Source: Burkholderia contaminans
GTDB taxonomy: Bacteria; Pseudomonadota; Gammaproteobacteria; Burkholderiales; Burkholderiaceae
DNA length: 64,000 nt
Assembly (NCBI RefSeq): GCF_029633825.1
Contig: NZ_CP090640.1
Location: forward strand, 682,001 to 746,000
Direction of reading: 5' to 3'
Part shown: positions 45,412-53,428 of the stretch, piece by piece
How the letters are laid out: every line of letters starts with the position of its first letter
Position numbering within the stretch: position 1 is the first letter of the stretch
Notes under the pieces: model-generated
What the model was told of the DNA's origin: nothing
Databases searched by the model: none
The model's input: only the letters and a program-made list of their open reading frames with translations
Made by a program: the position numbers and the translations under genes

Positions 45412-46548
45412 TTACTGTTTCGACAGCGCGATGTAGCGCGCGAGGTGATGATCCTCGTCGCCGAGCTGGTGATCGATCATCACGAGCCGCTTCGCGTAGT
45501 GCGACAGCGGCAGCTCCCACGTCATCCCGATCCCGCCGTGCAGCTGGATGCTCTCCTCCGCGACGAGCGTGCCGATCCGGCCGATGCTGTATTTGGCGGC
45601 GGCGAGCGCGCGTTCGCGCACCACGCGCGGCGCATCGAGCTGCGCGGCCGCGTTGATCACCGCCGAGCGCGCCTGCTCGACTTCGAGCAGCAGGTCGGCC
45701 ATCCGGTGCTGCAGCGCCTGGAAGCTGCCGATCGGCAAACCGAACTGCTTGCGCGTGCGCAGGTAGTCGAGCGTGTACTCCTTCGCCACATCCATCGCGC
45801 CGAGCGCTTCCGCCGACAGCGCGAGCAGCCCGTAGCCGAGCACGCGTTCGAGCAGCTCGGCGCCGGCGTCGCCGTCGTGCGTGCCGAGCGCGGCATCGGC
45901 CGGCAGCACGACGCGTTCGAAGCGCACCTCGGCCGCGCGGCCGCCGTCGATCTTCCGGTAGTCGCGCAGCGATACGCCCGCTGCATCGGCCGGCACGACG
46001 AACAGGCCGATGCCGGCTGCATCGTCGTCATGACCCGACACGCGCGCGCTGACGACGAAGAATGCCGCCTGCGCGGCCTGGTCGACGACACCCTTCGCGC
46101 CCGTCAGCACCCAGCCGTCGCCCGAGCGTTCGGCATGCGTGCGCACGGTCGTCAGTTCGTAGTGCGAGCCCGGCTCGTCATGCGCGAACGCGGCGCTCGC
46201 GCGGCCGTCGATCAGCGCGGCCAGCCGGTCGCGATGCGCGGCGCCGCCGGCGAGCGACAGCGCACGGCCCGCGAGCAGCGCGCCGAGGAACGGCTCGACG
46301 ACGAGCCCGCGCCCGAGGCATTCGAACACCACGGCGATGTCGAAGCCCGCGCCGCCGAACCCGCCGTCGGCTTCGGCAAACAGCGCGCCGACCGTGCCGA
46401 GTTCGGCAAAGCGCCGCCACATCGCGCGATCGAACCCCTCGGCCGACTGCGCGATGCGATCGCGCACCGGGAACGCGTACTGCTCGGCGATGAAGCGGTT
46501 CAACGTATCCGCCAGCATCCGGCGGTCTTCTGTGTGCTGGAAATCCAT
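45412..46548 (-). CDS. Acyl-CoA dehydrogenase, PimD-like small subunit
   Basis: FAD-dependent dehydrogenase-family protein, 378 aa, ATG 46548 (MDFQHTEDRRMLADTLNRFI). Domain order: N-terminal helical, middle strand and C-terminal helical. The end reads EESIQLHGGIGMTWELPLSHYAKRLVMIDHQ, with the common IQxHGGxGxTWE motif but no YEGT catalytic Glu motif. It begins 14 bp after the stop of the larger dehydrogenase, so the two probably form a heteromer as in PimC/PimD of pimeloyl-CoA degradation. That family name is inferred from length, start sequence and gene order. Confidence 0.88.
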   Translation of the reverse strand: MDFQHTEDRRMLADTLNRFIAEQYAFPVRDRIAQSAEGFDRAMWRRFAELGTVGALFAEADGGFGGAGFDIAVVFECLGRGLVVEPFLGALLAGRALSLAGGAAHRDRLAALIDGRASAAFAHDEPGSHYELTTVRTHAERSGDGWVLTGAKGVVDQAAQAAFFVVSARVSGHDDDAAGIGLFVVPADAAGVSLRDYRKIDGGRAAEVRFERVVLPADAALGTHDGDAGAELLERVLGYGLLALSAEALGAMDVAKEYTLDYLRTRKQFGLPIGSFQALQHRMADLLLEVEQARSAVINAAAQLDAPRVVRERALAAAKYSIGRIGTLVAEESIQLHGGIGMTWELPLSHYAKRLVMIDHQLGDEDHHLARYIALSKQ

Positions 46549-46562
46549 CGTCGCGTCCCTCG

Positions 46563-47771
46563 TTACAGCCCGAGCATCATCTTCGCGATGATGTTCTTCT
46601 GGATCTCGTTCGAGCCGCCGAAGATCGACAGCTTCCGGTTGTTGAAATACTGCTGCGCGGCGCTCGCGGCGTCGTCCGGGCCGACCGGCTCGCCGTCGTA
46701 GTCGGCATCGAGCGCTTCCTCGACGAACGGCTGCGCGTACGGCCCCATCGCGCGCCGCATCAGCGCGGTGATCTCCTGGCGGATCTGCGTGCCGCGGATC
46801 TTGAGCATCGAGCTTTCCGCTCCGGGCGCGCCGCCGCCCGCGACCGCGGCCAGCACGCGCAGGTTGGTCGTGCGCATGTTCTCGAGCTCGATCTCGACGC
46901 GTGCTACGCGCGCCGCGAAGAACGGATCGTCCGCGAGCGGCCGGCCGTTCTTCGTGACCTTCGCGGCCACCGCGCGCAGCCGGTCGAGCGCGGCCGTCGA
47001 GAAGCCGATCCCAGCGATGTTGGTGCGCTCGTACGTGAGCAGGTATTTCGCGTAGGTCCAGCCGCGGTTCTCTTCGCCGACGAGGTTTGCCGCCGGCACG
47101 CGCACGTCGGTGAAGAACACCTCGTTGACTTCGTGCTCGCCGTCGAGCGTGATGATCGGGCGCACCTCGACACCCGGCGTGTTCATGTCGATCAGCAGGA
47201 AGCTGATGCCCTCCTGCTTGCGCACGTCGGTCGCGGTGCGCACGAGGCAGAAGATCATGTTCGCGTAGTGGCCGAGCGTGGTCCATGTCTTCTGGCCGTT
47301 CACGAGATAGTGCTCGCCCTGCGCGTCGATGCCGCGCACCGCGCTCGTCTTCACCGCCGCGAGATCGGAACCGGCGCCCGGCTCCGAGTAGCCCTGGCAC
47401 CACCAGTCGGTGCCGTCGAGGATGCGCGGCAGCCAGTGGCGCTGCTGCGCTTCGTTGCCGTACTTGATCAGCACGGGGCCGAGCATGTTCACGCCGAACG
47501 GCACGATGCGCGGCGCACCCGCGAGCGCGCATTCGTTGTCGAACAGGAACTTCTGCGCGACGCTCCAGCCGGGGCCGCCGTATTCGCGCGGCCAGTGGCT
47601 CGCGAGCCAGCCGCGCGCGTTGAGGATCGCGTGCCATTCGCGCATGTCGTCGCGCGTGAGATGCAGGCCGCCCTTCACCTTGCGCGCGATGCGCGCGGGC
47701 AGTTCGGCTTGCAGGAAGCGCTGCACTTCCGTGCGGAAGGCTTCCTCTTCGGGAGTGAAATTGAGGTCCAT
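46563..47771 (-). CDS. Acyl-CoA dehydrogenase, PimC-like large subunit
   Basis: FAD-dependent dehydrogenase, 402 aa, ATG 47771 (MDLNFTPEEEAFRTEVQRFL). The FAD/substrate signature is CQGYSEPGAGSDLAAVKTSA and NGQKTWTTLGHYANMIFCL; the end is LSIFGGSNEIQKNIIAKMML, where the YEGT of medium-chain enzymes reads FGGS. The catalytic base must therefore lie elsewhere, as in several two-subunit dehydrogenases. The stop of fadJ-like is 29 bp upstream. It probably oxidises a CoA ester made by the transferase at 44174. Confidence 0.9.
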   Translation of the reverse strand: MDLNFTPEEEAFRTEVQRFLQAELPARIARKVKGGLHLTRDDMREWHAILNARGWLASHWPREYGGPGWSVAQKFLFDNECALAGAPRIVPFGVNMLGPVLIKYGNEAQQRHWLPRILDGTDWWCQGYSEPGAGSDLAAVKTSAVRGIDAQGEHYLVNGQKTWTTLGHYANMIFCLVRTATDVRKQEGISFLLIDMNTPGVEVRPIITLDGEHEVNEVFFTDVRVPAANLVGEENRGWTYAKYLLTYERTNIAGIGFSTAALDRLRAVAAKVTKNGRPLADDPFFAARVARVEIELENMRTTNLRVLAAVAGGGAPGAESSMLKIRGTQIRQEITALMRRAMGPYAQPFVEEALDADYDGEPVGPDDAASAAQQYFNNRKLSIFGGSNEIQKNIIAKMMLGL

Positions 47772-47800
47772 CTTCGGTCCGTGGCGAATGCGGTGGGCGT

Positions 47801-49933
47801 TCAGTCGATGCGGTTCAAGCTCGCGAAATCCGCGCCGCGCGCGACGAGATCGGCGAGCAGCGGCGACGGCTTCCAGAACAGCGGATCCTCCTTCGCGAAC
47901 GCGCGGATATCGGCGAGCACGTTCGCGAGGCCGATCGTGTCCGCGTAATGCATCGGGCCGCCGCGATAGCGCGGGAAGCCGTAGCCGTACAGGAACACCG
48001 CGTCGACATCGAGCGGGCGCAGCGCGATCTTCTCGTGCACGACGTTCGCGCCTTCGTTGATCATCGCGGCGAGGTAGCGGCGCAGGATCTCGTCGTCGGT
48101 GAAGGTTCGCGGCGTGATGCCCTTCTTCGCGCGTTCTTCGGCGACGATCGTCTCGACTTCCGGGTCCGGTGCGCCGACGCGCGCGCCGTCCGGATACAGG
48201 TAGTAGCCGCGCGCCGTCTTCTGGCCGAACCAGCCGCGCTCGCACAGCCGGTCGGAAATCTCCACGTAGCGCGAGCGCGGGTCGCGCGTCGCCGCGCGGC
48301 GCTTGCGGGTCGCCCAGCCGATGTCGCCGCCCGCCAGGTCGACCACTTGGAACGGGCCCATCGGGAAACCGAATTCGCGCACTGCGCGGTCGATCTGGTA
48401 CGGCGACGCGCCGTCTTCCATCAGGTAGTCGGCCGCCGTGCGATAGACCGCGAGGATCCGGTTGCCGATGAAGCCGTCGCACACGCCGGCGCGCACCGGC
48501 GTCTTCTTCAGTTGCTTGGCCAGTGCGAACGCGGTCGCGACGACGTCCGCGCTTACGCGCGCCGGCACGACGATCTCGAGCAGCTTCATCACGTTGGCCG
48601 GCGAGAAGAAATGCAGGCCGATCACGTCGGCCGGCCGGTCGATGCTCGCGGCCAGTTCGTCGATGTCGAGATACGACGTGTTAGTCGCGAGCACCGCGCC
48701 CGGCTTGCACACGCACGCGAGTTCGGCGAACACGCCCTTCTTCACCGCCATGTCCTCGAACACGGCCTCGATCACGACGTCGGCCTGCGCAAGCGCGTCG
48801 TACGACGTGCTGCCCTTGAAGCGCGCGAGCCGCGCCGCGTGCGCGGCCGGCGTCATCCGCCCTTTCGCGACCAGGCCGTCATATACCTTCTCGACGTGCG
48901 CTCGGCCACGGGCGAGCGAGGCTTCGTCGCGTTCGATCATCGTCACCGGCAGCCCGGCATCGAGCGCCGCGACCGCGATGCCCGCGCCCATCGTGCCGCC
49001 GCCGACCACGCCGATCCGCTCGACCGGCCGCGCGCTCGCGCGCCGTGCCTCGGGCGCCTTCGCCGCCTCGCGCTCCGCGAAGAACGCATGCACGAGGCCC
49101 GCGCGCTGCGGGCTGTCGATGCACTGCAGGAACAGGCTGCGCTCGAGCTTCATCCCCGCGTCGAACGACTGCGTGAGCGCGGCCTCGACCGCATCGACGA
49201 TCTTCGCGGGCGAGAACAGGCCACGCGATTTCTTCGGCAGCTCGGCGCGCGCCGCCTCGATCGCAGCCTGCGCGGCCGTGCGGTCGGCCAGGCCCTGCGC
49301 ATCGCGCGTGCGGCGCACCGGCGCGCCGAGCGACACGAGTTCCTGCGCATAGGCGAGGCCTTCAGCGAGCGTGTCGTCGCTGTGCGCGATGCGATCGACG
49401 AGGCCAAGCGCGAGCGCTTCCTCGGCGCTCGCATGGCGGCCCGTCAGCATCAGGTCGAGCGCGGCCTTCGCACCGATCAGGCGCGGCGCGCGCTGCGTGC
49501 CGCCCGCGCCGGGCAGCAGGCCGAGGGTGACTTCCGGCAGCCCGAGCTTCGCGCCGGGCACCGCGAGCCGGTAATGCGCGGCGAGCGCGACTTCGAGGCC
49601 GCCGCCGAGCGTCGCGCCGTGCAGCGCGACCACGACCGGCTTCGTGCCCGATTCGATCCGCTCGCACACGTCGGGCAGCGACGGCGGCACGATCGGCTTG
49701 CCGAATTCGCGGATGTCGGCGCCCGCGATGAAGTTGCGGCCGGCGCCGACGATCAGCACCGCGCGGATCGCGGCGTCGGCCTGCGCGGCGTCGAGCGCGT
49801 CGGCGAGGCCGCGCCGCACATCGGCGGACAGCGCGTTGACGGGCGGATGGTCGATCGTGACGACGAGCACCTTGTCGCGCCGTTCGCGCGTGACGGTGCC
49901 GGCCGGGCTGGCGGGGGAAGCGGGTGAGTTCAT
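47801..49933 (-). CDS. Bifunctional enoyl-CoA hydratase / 3-hydroxyacyl-CoA dehydrogenase
   Basis: Multifunctional beta-oxidation enzyme of the FadJ/PimF type, 710 aa. ATG 49933 (MNSPASPASPAGTVTRERR). Residues about 15-200 are a crotonase domain (HPPVNALSADVRRGLADALD, VVALHGATLGGGLEVALAAH). Residues about 295-475 are the NAD-binding domain (IGVVGGGTMGAGIAVAALD, VFEDMAVKKGVF, GLHFFSPANVMKLLEIV), then two C-terminal dimer domains with GFIGNRILAVYRTAADYLME. It leads the minus-strand module, divergent from the LysR gene. Confidence 0.94.
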   Translation of the reverse strand: MNSPASPASPAGTVTRERRDKVLVVTIDHPPVNALSADVRRGLADALDAAQADAAIRAVLIVGAGRNFIAGADIREFGKPIVPPSLPDVCERIESGTKPVVVALHGATLGGGLEVALAAHYRLAVPGAKLGLPEVTLGLLPGAGGTQRAPRLIGAKAALDLMLTGRHASAEEALALGLVDRIAHSDDTLAEGLAYAQELVSLGAPVRRTRDAQGLADRTAAQAAIEAARAELPKKSRGLFSPAKIVDAVEAALTQSFDAGMKLERSLFLQCIDSPQRAGLVHAFFAEREAAKAPEARRASARPVERIGVVGGGTMGAGIAVAALDAGLPVTMIERDEASLARGRAHVEKVYDGLVAKGRMTPAAHAARLARFKGSTSYDALAQADVVIEAVFEDMAVKKGVFAELACVCKPGAVLATNTSYLDIDELAASIDRPADVIGLHFFSPANVMKLLEIVVPARVSADVVATAFALAKQLKKTPVRAGVCDGFIGNRILAVYRTAADYLMEDGASPYQIDRAVREFGFPMGPFQVVDLAGGDIGWATRKRRAATRDPRSRYVEISDRLCERGWFGQKTARGYYLYPDGARVGAPDPEVETIVAEERAKKGITPRTFTDDEILRRYLAAMINEGANVVHEKIALRPLDVDAVFLYGYGFPRYRGGPMHYADTIGLANVLADIRAFAKEDPLFWKPSPLLADLVARGADFASLNRID

Positions 49934-50069
49934 CGTGTCTCCTTGACGCGTCGGCCGATGCGTCGACGCCGGTTCGTGGCTCACGGCCACGCGAGCGGCG
50001 CCGGGGCACCGGCCCCCGGTCCCGCACGAAGCGGGACAAGATCCGGCCGTACGCCGGGCATGACCCGAT

Positions 50070-50085
50070 TCTCGATTGATCGAGA
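50070..50085. promoter_or_regulatory. Palindrome in the fad-lysR intergenic region
   Basis: TCTCGA (50070-50075) and TCGAGA (50080-50085) form a perfect inverted repeat around TTGA. It lies about 50 bp (centre to centre) from the palindrome at 50118-50136; two spaced sites are usual for LysR regulators. Confidence 0.5.
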
Positions 50086-50117
50086 TTCATTGACAATTCC
50101 CTCCCACTTTTACAAGC

Positions 50118-50136
50118 TGTCAAGTCTGACTTGACA
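50118..50136. promoter_or_regulatory. Operator palindrome overlapping divergent -35 boxes
   Basis: TGTCAAG (50118-50124) and CTTGACA (50130-50136) form a perfect 7-bp inverted repeat with a 5-base spacer. The right arm contains a consensus -35 TTGACA (50131-50136) toward lysR, with TTAAAC 17 bp on as a modest -10. The left arm read on the minus strand also contains TTGACA, pointing at the fad module. A protein bound here would control both genes. Confidence 0.65.
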
Positions 50137-50183
50137 CTGAATGTTTCCGACCATTAAACGGGCCGGATCGGGAGACGCGCCGC

Positions 50184-51146
50184 ATGGACCTGAACGCGCT
50201 GACGCTGCTCGTCGAGATTCTCGACGCCGGCAATCTCAGCAAGGCTGCGCAGCGGCTCAAGATGAGCCGCGCGAACGTCAGCTACCGGCTGAACCAGCTC
50301 GAGCGCTCGATCGGCCAGCAGCTCGTGCGGCGCACGACGCGGCGCATCGAGCCGACCGAGATCGGGCTGAAGCTGTACGAGCACGGCCGGCGCATCCGCA
50401 ACGAACTGCTCGCCGCGCAGGAATCGGTGACGACGCTCGGCCAGGACCTGCAGGGCCGCGTGCGGCTGTCGGTGCCGAGCGGTTACGGGCAGATGGTGAT
50501 GTCCGACTGGCTGCTTGCCTTCAAGCGGCTGCATCCGGGCATCGTGCTCGACGTCGTGTTCGAGAACCGCGTGGAAGACCTGATGCGCGACGAGATCGAC
50601 ATCGCGGTGCGCGTGATGCCGGAGCCGCCGCAGAACCTCGTCGCGCGCGACATGGGCGCGGTGCGCTACGTCGCGTGCGCGTCCGCCGAATTCGCGGCCG
50701 AGCACGGGATGCCGGCGAGCCTCGGCGCGCTGTCCGCCGCCCCCGTCGTCACCGCGACGGTAATGGGCCGGCAGCTCAGGATCGCCGCGTATCTCGGCGA
50801 CGAACGCCACGAGGTGCTGCTCGAGCCCACGCTGATTTCGGAGAACTTCCTGTTCCTGCGGCAGGCGATCCTCGGCGGGATCGGGGTCGGCATCGTGCCC
50901 GACTACGTGATGCAGGACGACATCCGGCGCGGCACGGTCGTCACGTCGCTCGACGCGTACCGGCTCAGCATCTTCGGCACGCACATGTACATGCTCTACA
51001 TGCCGAACCGGCACCACACGCGTGCGACGTCGACATTCATAGAGTTCATCCTCGAACAGGCCGGAAAGACCGGCCGGGGCGGGCCCGGCGCGATGCGTCA
51101 GGGTTTCCTGTCGGGTGACAAGCCGCCGGGCGCGCGGCGACAATAG
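50184..51146 (+). CDS. LysR-family transcriptional regulator
   Basis: A 320-aa LysR regulator, ATG 50184 (MDLNALTLLVEILDAGNLSK). The winged HTH (about 1-60) has AAQRLKMSRANVSYRLNQLERSIGQQL; the rest is a periplasmic-binding-type effector domain (GRVRLSVPSGYGQMVMSDWL, DIAVRVMPEPPQNLVARDM). It is divergent from the beta-oxidation module across 250 bp with two palindromes, so it most likely controls that module and itself. The effector, perhaps a CoA ester or dicarboxylate, is unknown. Confidence 0.92.
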   Translation: MDLNALTLLVEILDAGNLSKAAQRLKMSRANVSYRLNQLERSIGQQLVRRTTRRIEPTEIGLKLYEHGRRIRNELLAAQESVTTLGQDLQGRVRLSVPSGYGQMVMSDWLLAFKRLHPGIVLDVVFENRVEDLMRDEIDIAVRVMPEPPQNLVARDMGAVRYVACASAEFAAEHGMPASLGALSAAPVVTATVMGRQLRIAAYLGDERHEVLLEPTLISENFLFLRQAILGGIGVGIVPDYVMQDDIRRGTVVTSLDAYRLSIFGTHMYMLYMPNRHHTRATSTFIEFILEQAGKTGRGGPGAMRQGFLSGDKPPGARRQ

Positions 51147-51217
51147 CGCGCCGGGGCGGGCAGCCGCGTTTCGCCGGCACCGTCGCCTCCTTCGAATTCA
51201 CTGCTGCCGAGGGTTCA

Positions 51218-53095
51218 ATGTTCGACCGGATTCGCCCGCAATCGCGCTCCTGGACGCTGCTCGCCGCCGTCGCGCTCGTCGCGTTCAACGCCGGCTGCAC
51301 GTCCCCGTCCACACCGCCGTCGGGCGCGGTGGTGCCCGTCGCCGCCGCCTCGGGCGCCGCCGTGCCGCTGCCCGGCTTCCACGCGCCCGAGCTGTCGTCC
51401 GGCTGGACCGACAAGCCGGGCTGGACCTCGCAGCACTTCATGATCGCCGCCGCGAACCCGCTCGCGACGCAGGCCGGCTTCGACATGCTGAAGGCCGGCG
51501 GCACCGCGATCGACGCGGCGATCGCCACGCAGATGGTGCTCGCGCTCGTCGAACCGCAATCGTCGGGGATCGGCGGCGGCGCGTTCATGCTGTACTTCGA
51601 CGGGAAGGCGACGCAGGCCTACGACGGCCGCGAGACCGCGCCGGCCGCCGCGACCGAGCGCCTGTTCTACGGGCCGACCGGCCAGCCGATGAGCTTCTAT
51701 GAAGGTGTCGTCGGCGGGCGCTCGGTCGGCACGCCGGGCGTGCTGCGCATGCTCGACGCCGCGCATCGCGCGCACGGCAAGCTGCCGTGGCGCCGGCTGT
51801 TCCAGCCGGCGATCCGGCTCGCCGAGCACGGCTTCACGATCAGCCCGCGGCTTGCGATGCTGATCGCGAACGACCGATACCTGAAGAACGATCCGGCCGC
51901 CCGTGCGTACTTCTACAACGCGGACGGCTCGCCGAAGGCCGCCGGCACGGTGCTGAAGAACCCCGCGCTCGCGACCGTGCTGCGCCAGGTCGCCGACCGC
52001 GGCGCGAACGCGTTCTACAGCGGCGCGATCGCGCGCGACATCGTCACGAAGGTGCGCAAGCACCCGACCAACCCGGGCCTGCTGTCGCTGCAGGATCTCG
52101 CGCGCTACAAGGCGAAGGTGCGCACGCCGCTGTGCACCGACTACCGGCGCTCGGTCGTGTGCGGGATGCCGCCGCCGTCGTCGGGCGGCCTCGCGATCGC
52201 GCAGATGCTCGGCATCCTCGAGGCAATGCCCGACTGGCAGCAGATCGGCGCGCAGAAACCGGTGCGCAACGACGTCGGCTACGAGCCGACACCGTTCGCC
52301 GCGCACCTGTTCAGCGAAGCCGGGCGCCTCGCGTATGCGGACCGCGCGCGCTATGTCGCCGATCCCGATTTCGTGCCGCTGCCGGGCGGCAGCTGGGCGA
52401 GCCTCACCGACAAGACCTATCTCGCGCAGCGCGCGCACCTGATCGGCGACAGCAGCATGGGCGTCGCGCAGGCCGGCACGCCGCAGGGCGCGACGCTCGC
52501 GATGGCCGACGACCGCAGCCCGGAGTTGCCGTCGACGTCCGACATCGCGATCGTCGACCGCTACGGCCAGGCGCTGTCGATGACGACGAGCATCGAGGAT
52601 GCATTCGGCTCGCGGCTGATGGTGCGCGGCTTCATGCTGAACAACCAGCTCACCGATTTCTCGTTCGTGTCGAACGACAACGGCCGGCCGGTCGCGAACC
52701 GCGTGCAGCCCGGCAAGCGGCCGCGCTCGGCGATGTCGCCGGAGCTCGTGTTCGACAAGAAGACGAAGCAAGTGACGATGATCGCCGGCTCGGCCGGCGG
52801 CCCCGCGATCATCAATCACGTCGCGAAGACGCTGGTGGGCGTGCTCGACTGGGGGATGACGATGCAGCAGGCGATCGCGCTGCCGAACTTCGGGTCGATG
52901 AACGGGCCGACGCAGCTCGAACGCGGCCGCGTGTCGGAGGCGCTTGCCGACGGGCTGAAGGGCCGCGGGCACGACGTGCAGATCGTCGAGATGAACTCGG
53001 GGCTGCAGGGGATCCAGCGGCTGAACGTGCAGGGGCAGACGGTGTGGTTCGGCGGGGCCGATCCGCGGCGGGAAGGGCTGGCGATGGGAGAGTGA
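51218..53095 (+). CDS. ggt: Gamma-glutamyltransferase
   Basis: Periplasmic N-terminal nucleophile hydrolase that transfers or hydrolyses the gamma-glutamyl group of glutathione, 625 aa. ATG 51218 (MFDRIRPQSRSWTLLAAVAL) opens a signal sequence with a cysteine after AFNAG that is only a weak lipobox. Large-subunit marks: NPLATQAGFDMLKAGGTAID, SSGIGGGAFMLYFDG. The self-cleavage Thr is in LPSTSDIAIVDRYG, and the small subunit continues with the Gly-Gly loop AGSAGGPAIINH. It stands alone; a hairpin follows. Confidence 0.93.
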   Translation: MFDRIRPQSRSWTLLAAVALVAFNAGCTSPSTPPSGAVVPVAAASGAAVPLPGFHAPELSSGWTDKPGWTSQHFMIAAANPLATQAGFDMLKAGGTAIDAAIATQMVLALVEPQSSGIGGGAFMLYFDGKATQAYDGRETAPAAATERLFYGPTGQPMSFYEGVVGGRSVGTPGVLRMLDAAHRAHGKLPWRRLFQPAIRLAEHGFTISPRLAMLIANDRYLKNDPAARAYFYNADGSPKAAGTVLKNPALATVLRQVADRGANAFYSGAIARDIVTKVRKHPTNPGLLSLQDLARYKAKVRTPLCTDYRRSVVCGMPPPSSGGLAIAQMLGILEAMPDWQQIGAQKPVRNDVGYEPTPFAAHLFSEAGRLAYADRARYVADPDFVPLPGGSWASLTDKTYLAQRAHLIGDSSMGVAQAGTPQGATLAMADDRSPELPSTSDIAIVDRYGQALSMTTSIEDAFGSRLMVRGFMLNNQLTDFSFVSNDNGRPVANRVQPGKRPRSAMSPELVFDKKTKQVTMIAGSAGGPAIINHVAKTLVGVLDWGMTMQQAIALPNFGSMNGPTQLERGRVSEALADGLKGRGHDVQIVEMNSGLQGIQRLNVQGQTVWFGGADPRREGLAMGE

Positions 53096-53428
53096 TCCGT
53101 TCGTGCGACGCATGCGCCGATATCGTTCGCCCCACGCGGCAACAATGTGTTGATTCGGCCGACAACTGTCGGCCGCCTTTGGATCCTCCGCAGTCCATTT
53201 CGCGACATCCGGATTCGTACGCGATGTCGCGTCCCATTCCTCCATCCACAATTTCGTATCTGTCTGATCGACGGAACATCCCCTGCTCCGTATAGTCGCT
53301 CGTTCGCGTTTCAGCTATGGGGCCTCGGCGCGACGTAGGCAGACAACGGCGCCGCTTTCCGTTGCCGATGATGCACGTCGATACCTTCCGCCCGGCCGAA
53401 CGACTCACATCATTCAGGACTACGATTC
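53096..53428. other. Intergenic gap before the adhesin gene
   Basis: The 333-bp gap holds the hairpin after ggt (53156-53175) and then unremarkable sequence of lower GC up to the adhesin start. TATAGT at 53295-53300 is a possible -10 without a clear -35. No gene is seen. Confidence 0.5.
53156..53180 (+). terminator. Hairpin terminator after ggt
   Basis: CGGCCGAC (53156-53163) pairs with GTCGGCCG (53168-53175) around AACT, followed by CCTTTGG. The stem is strong but the T run is short. Confidence 0.55.
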
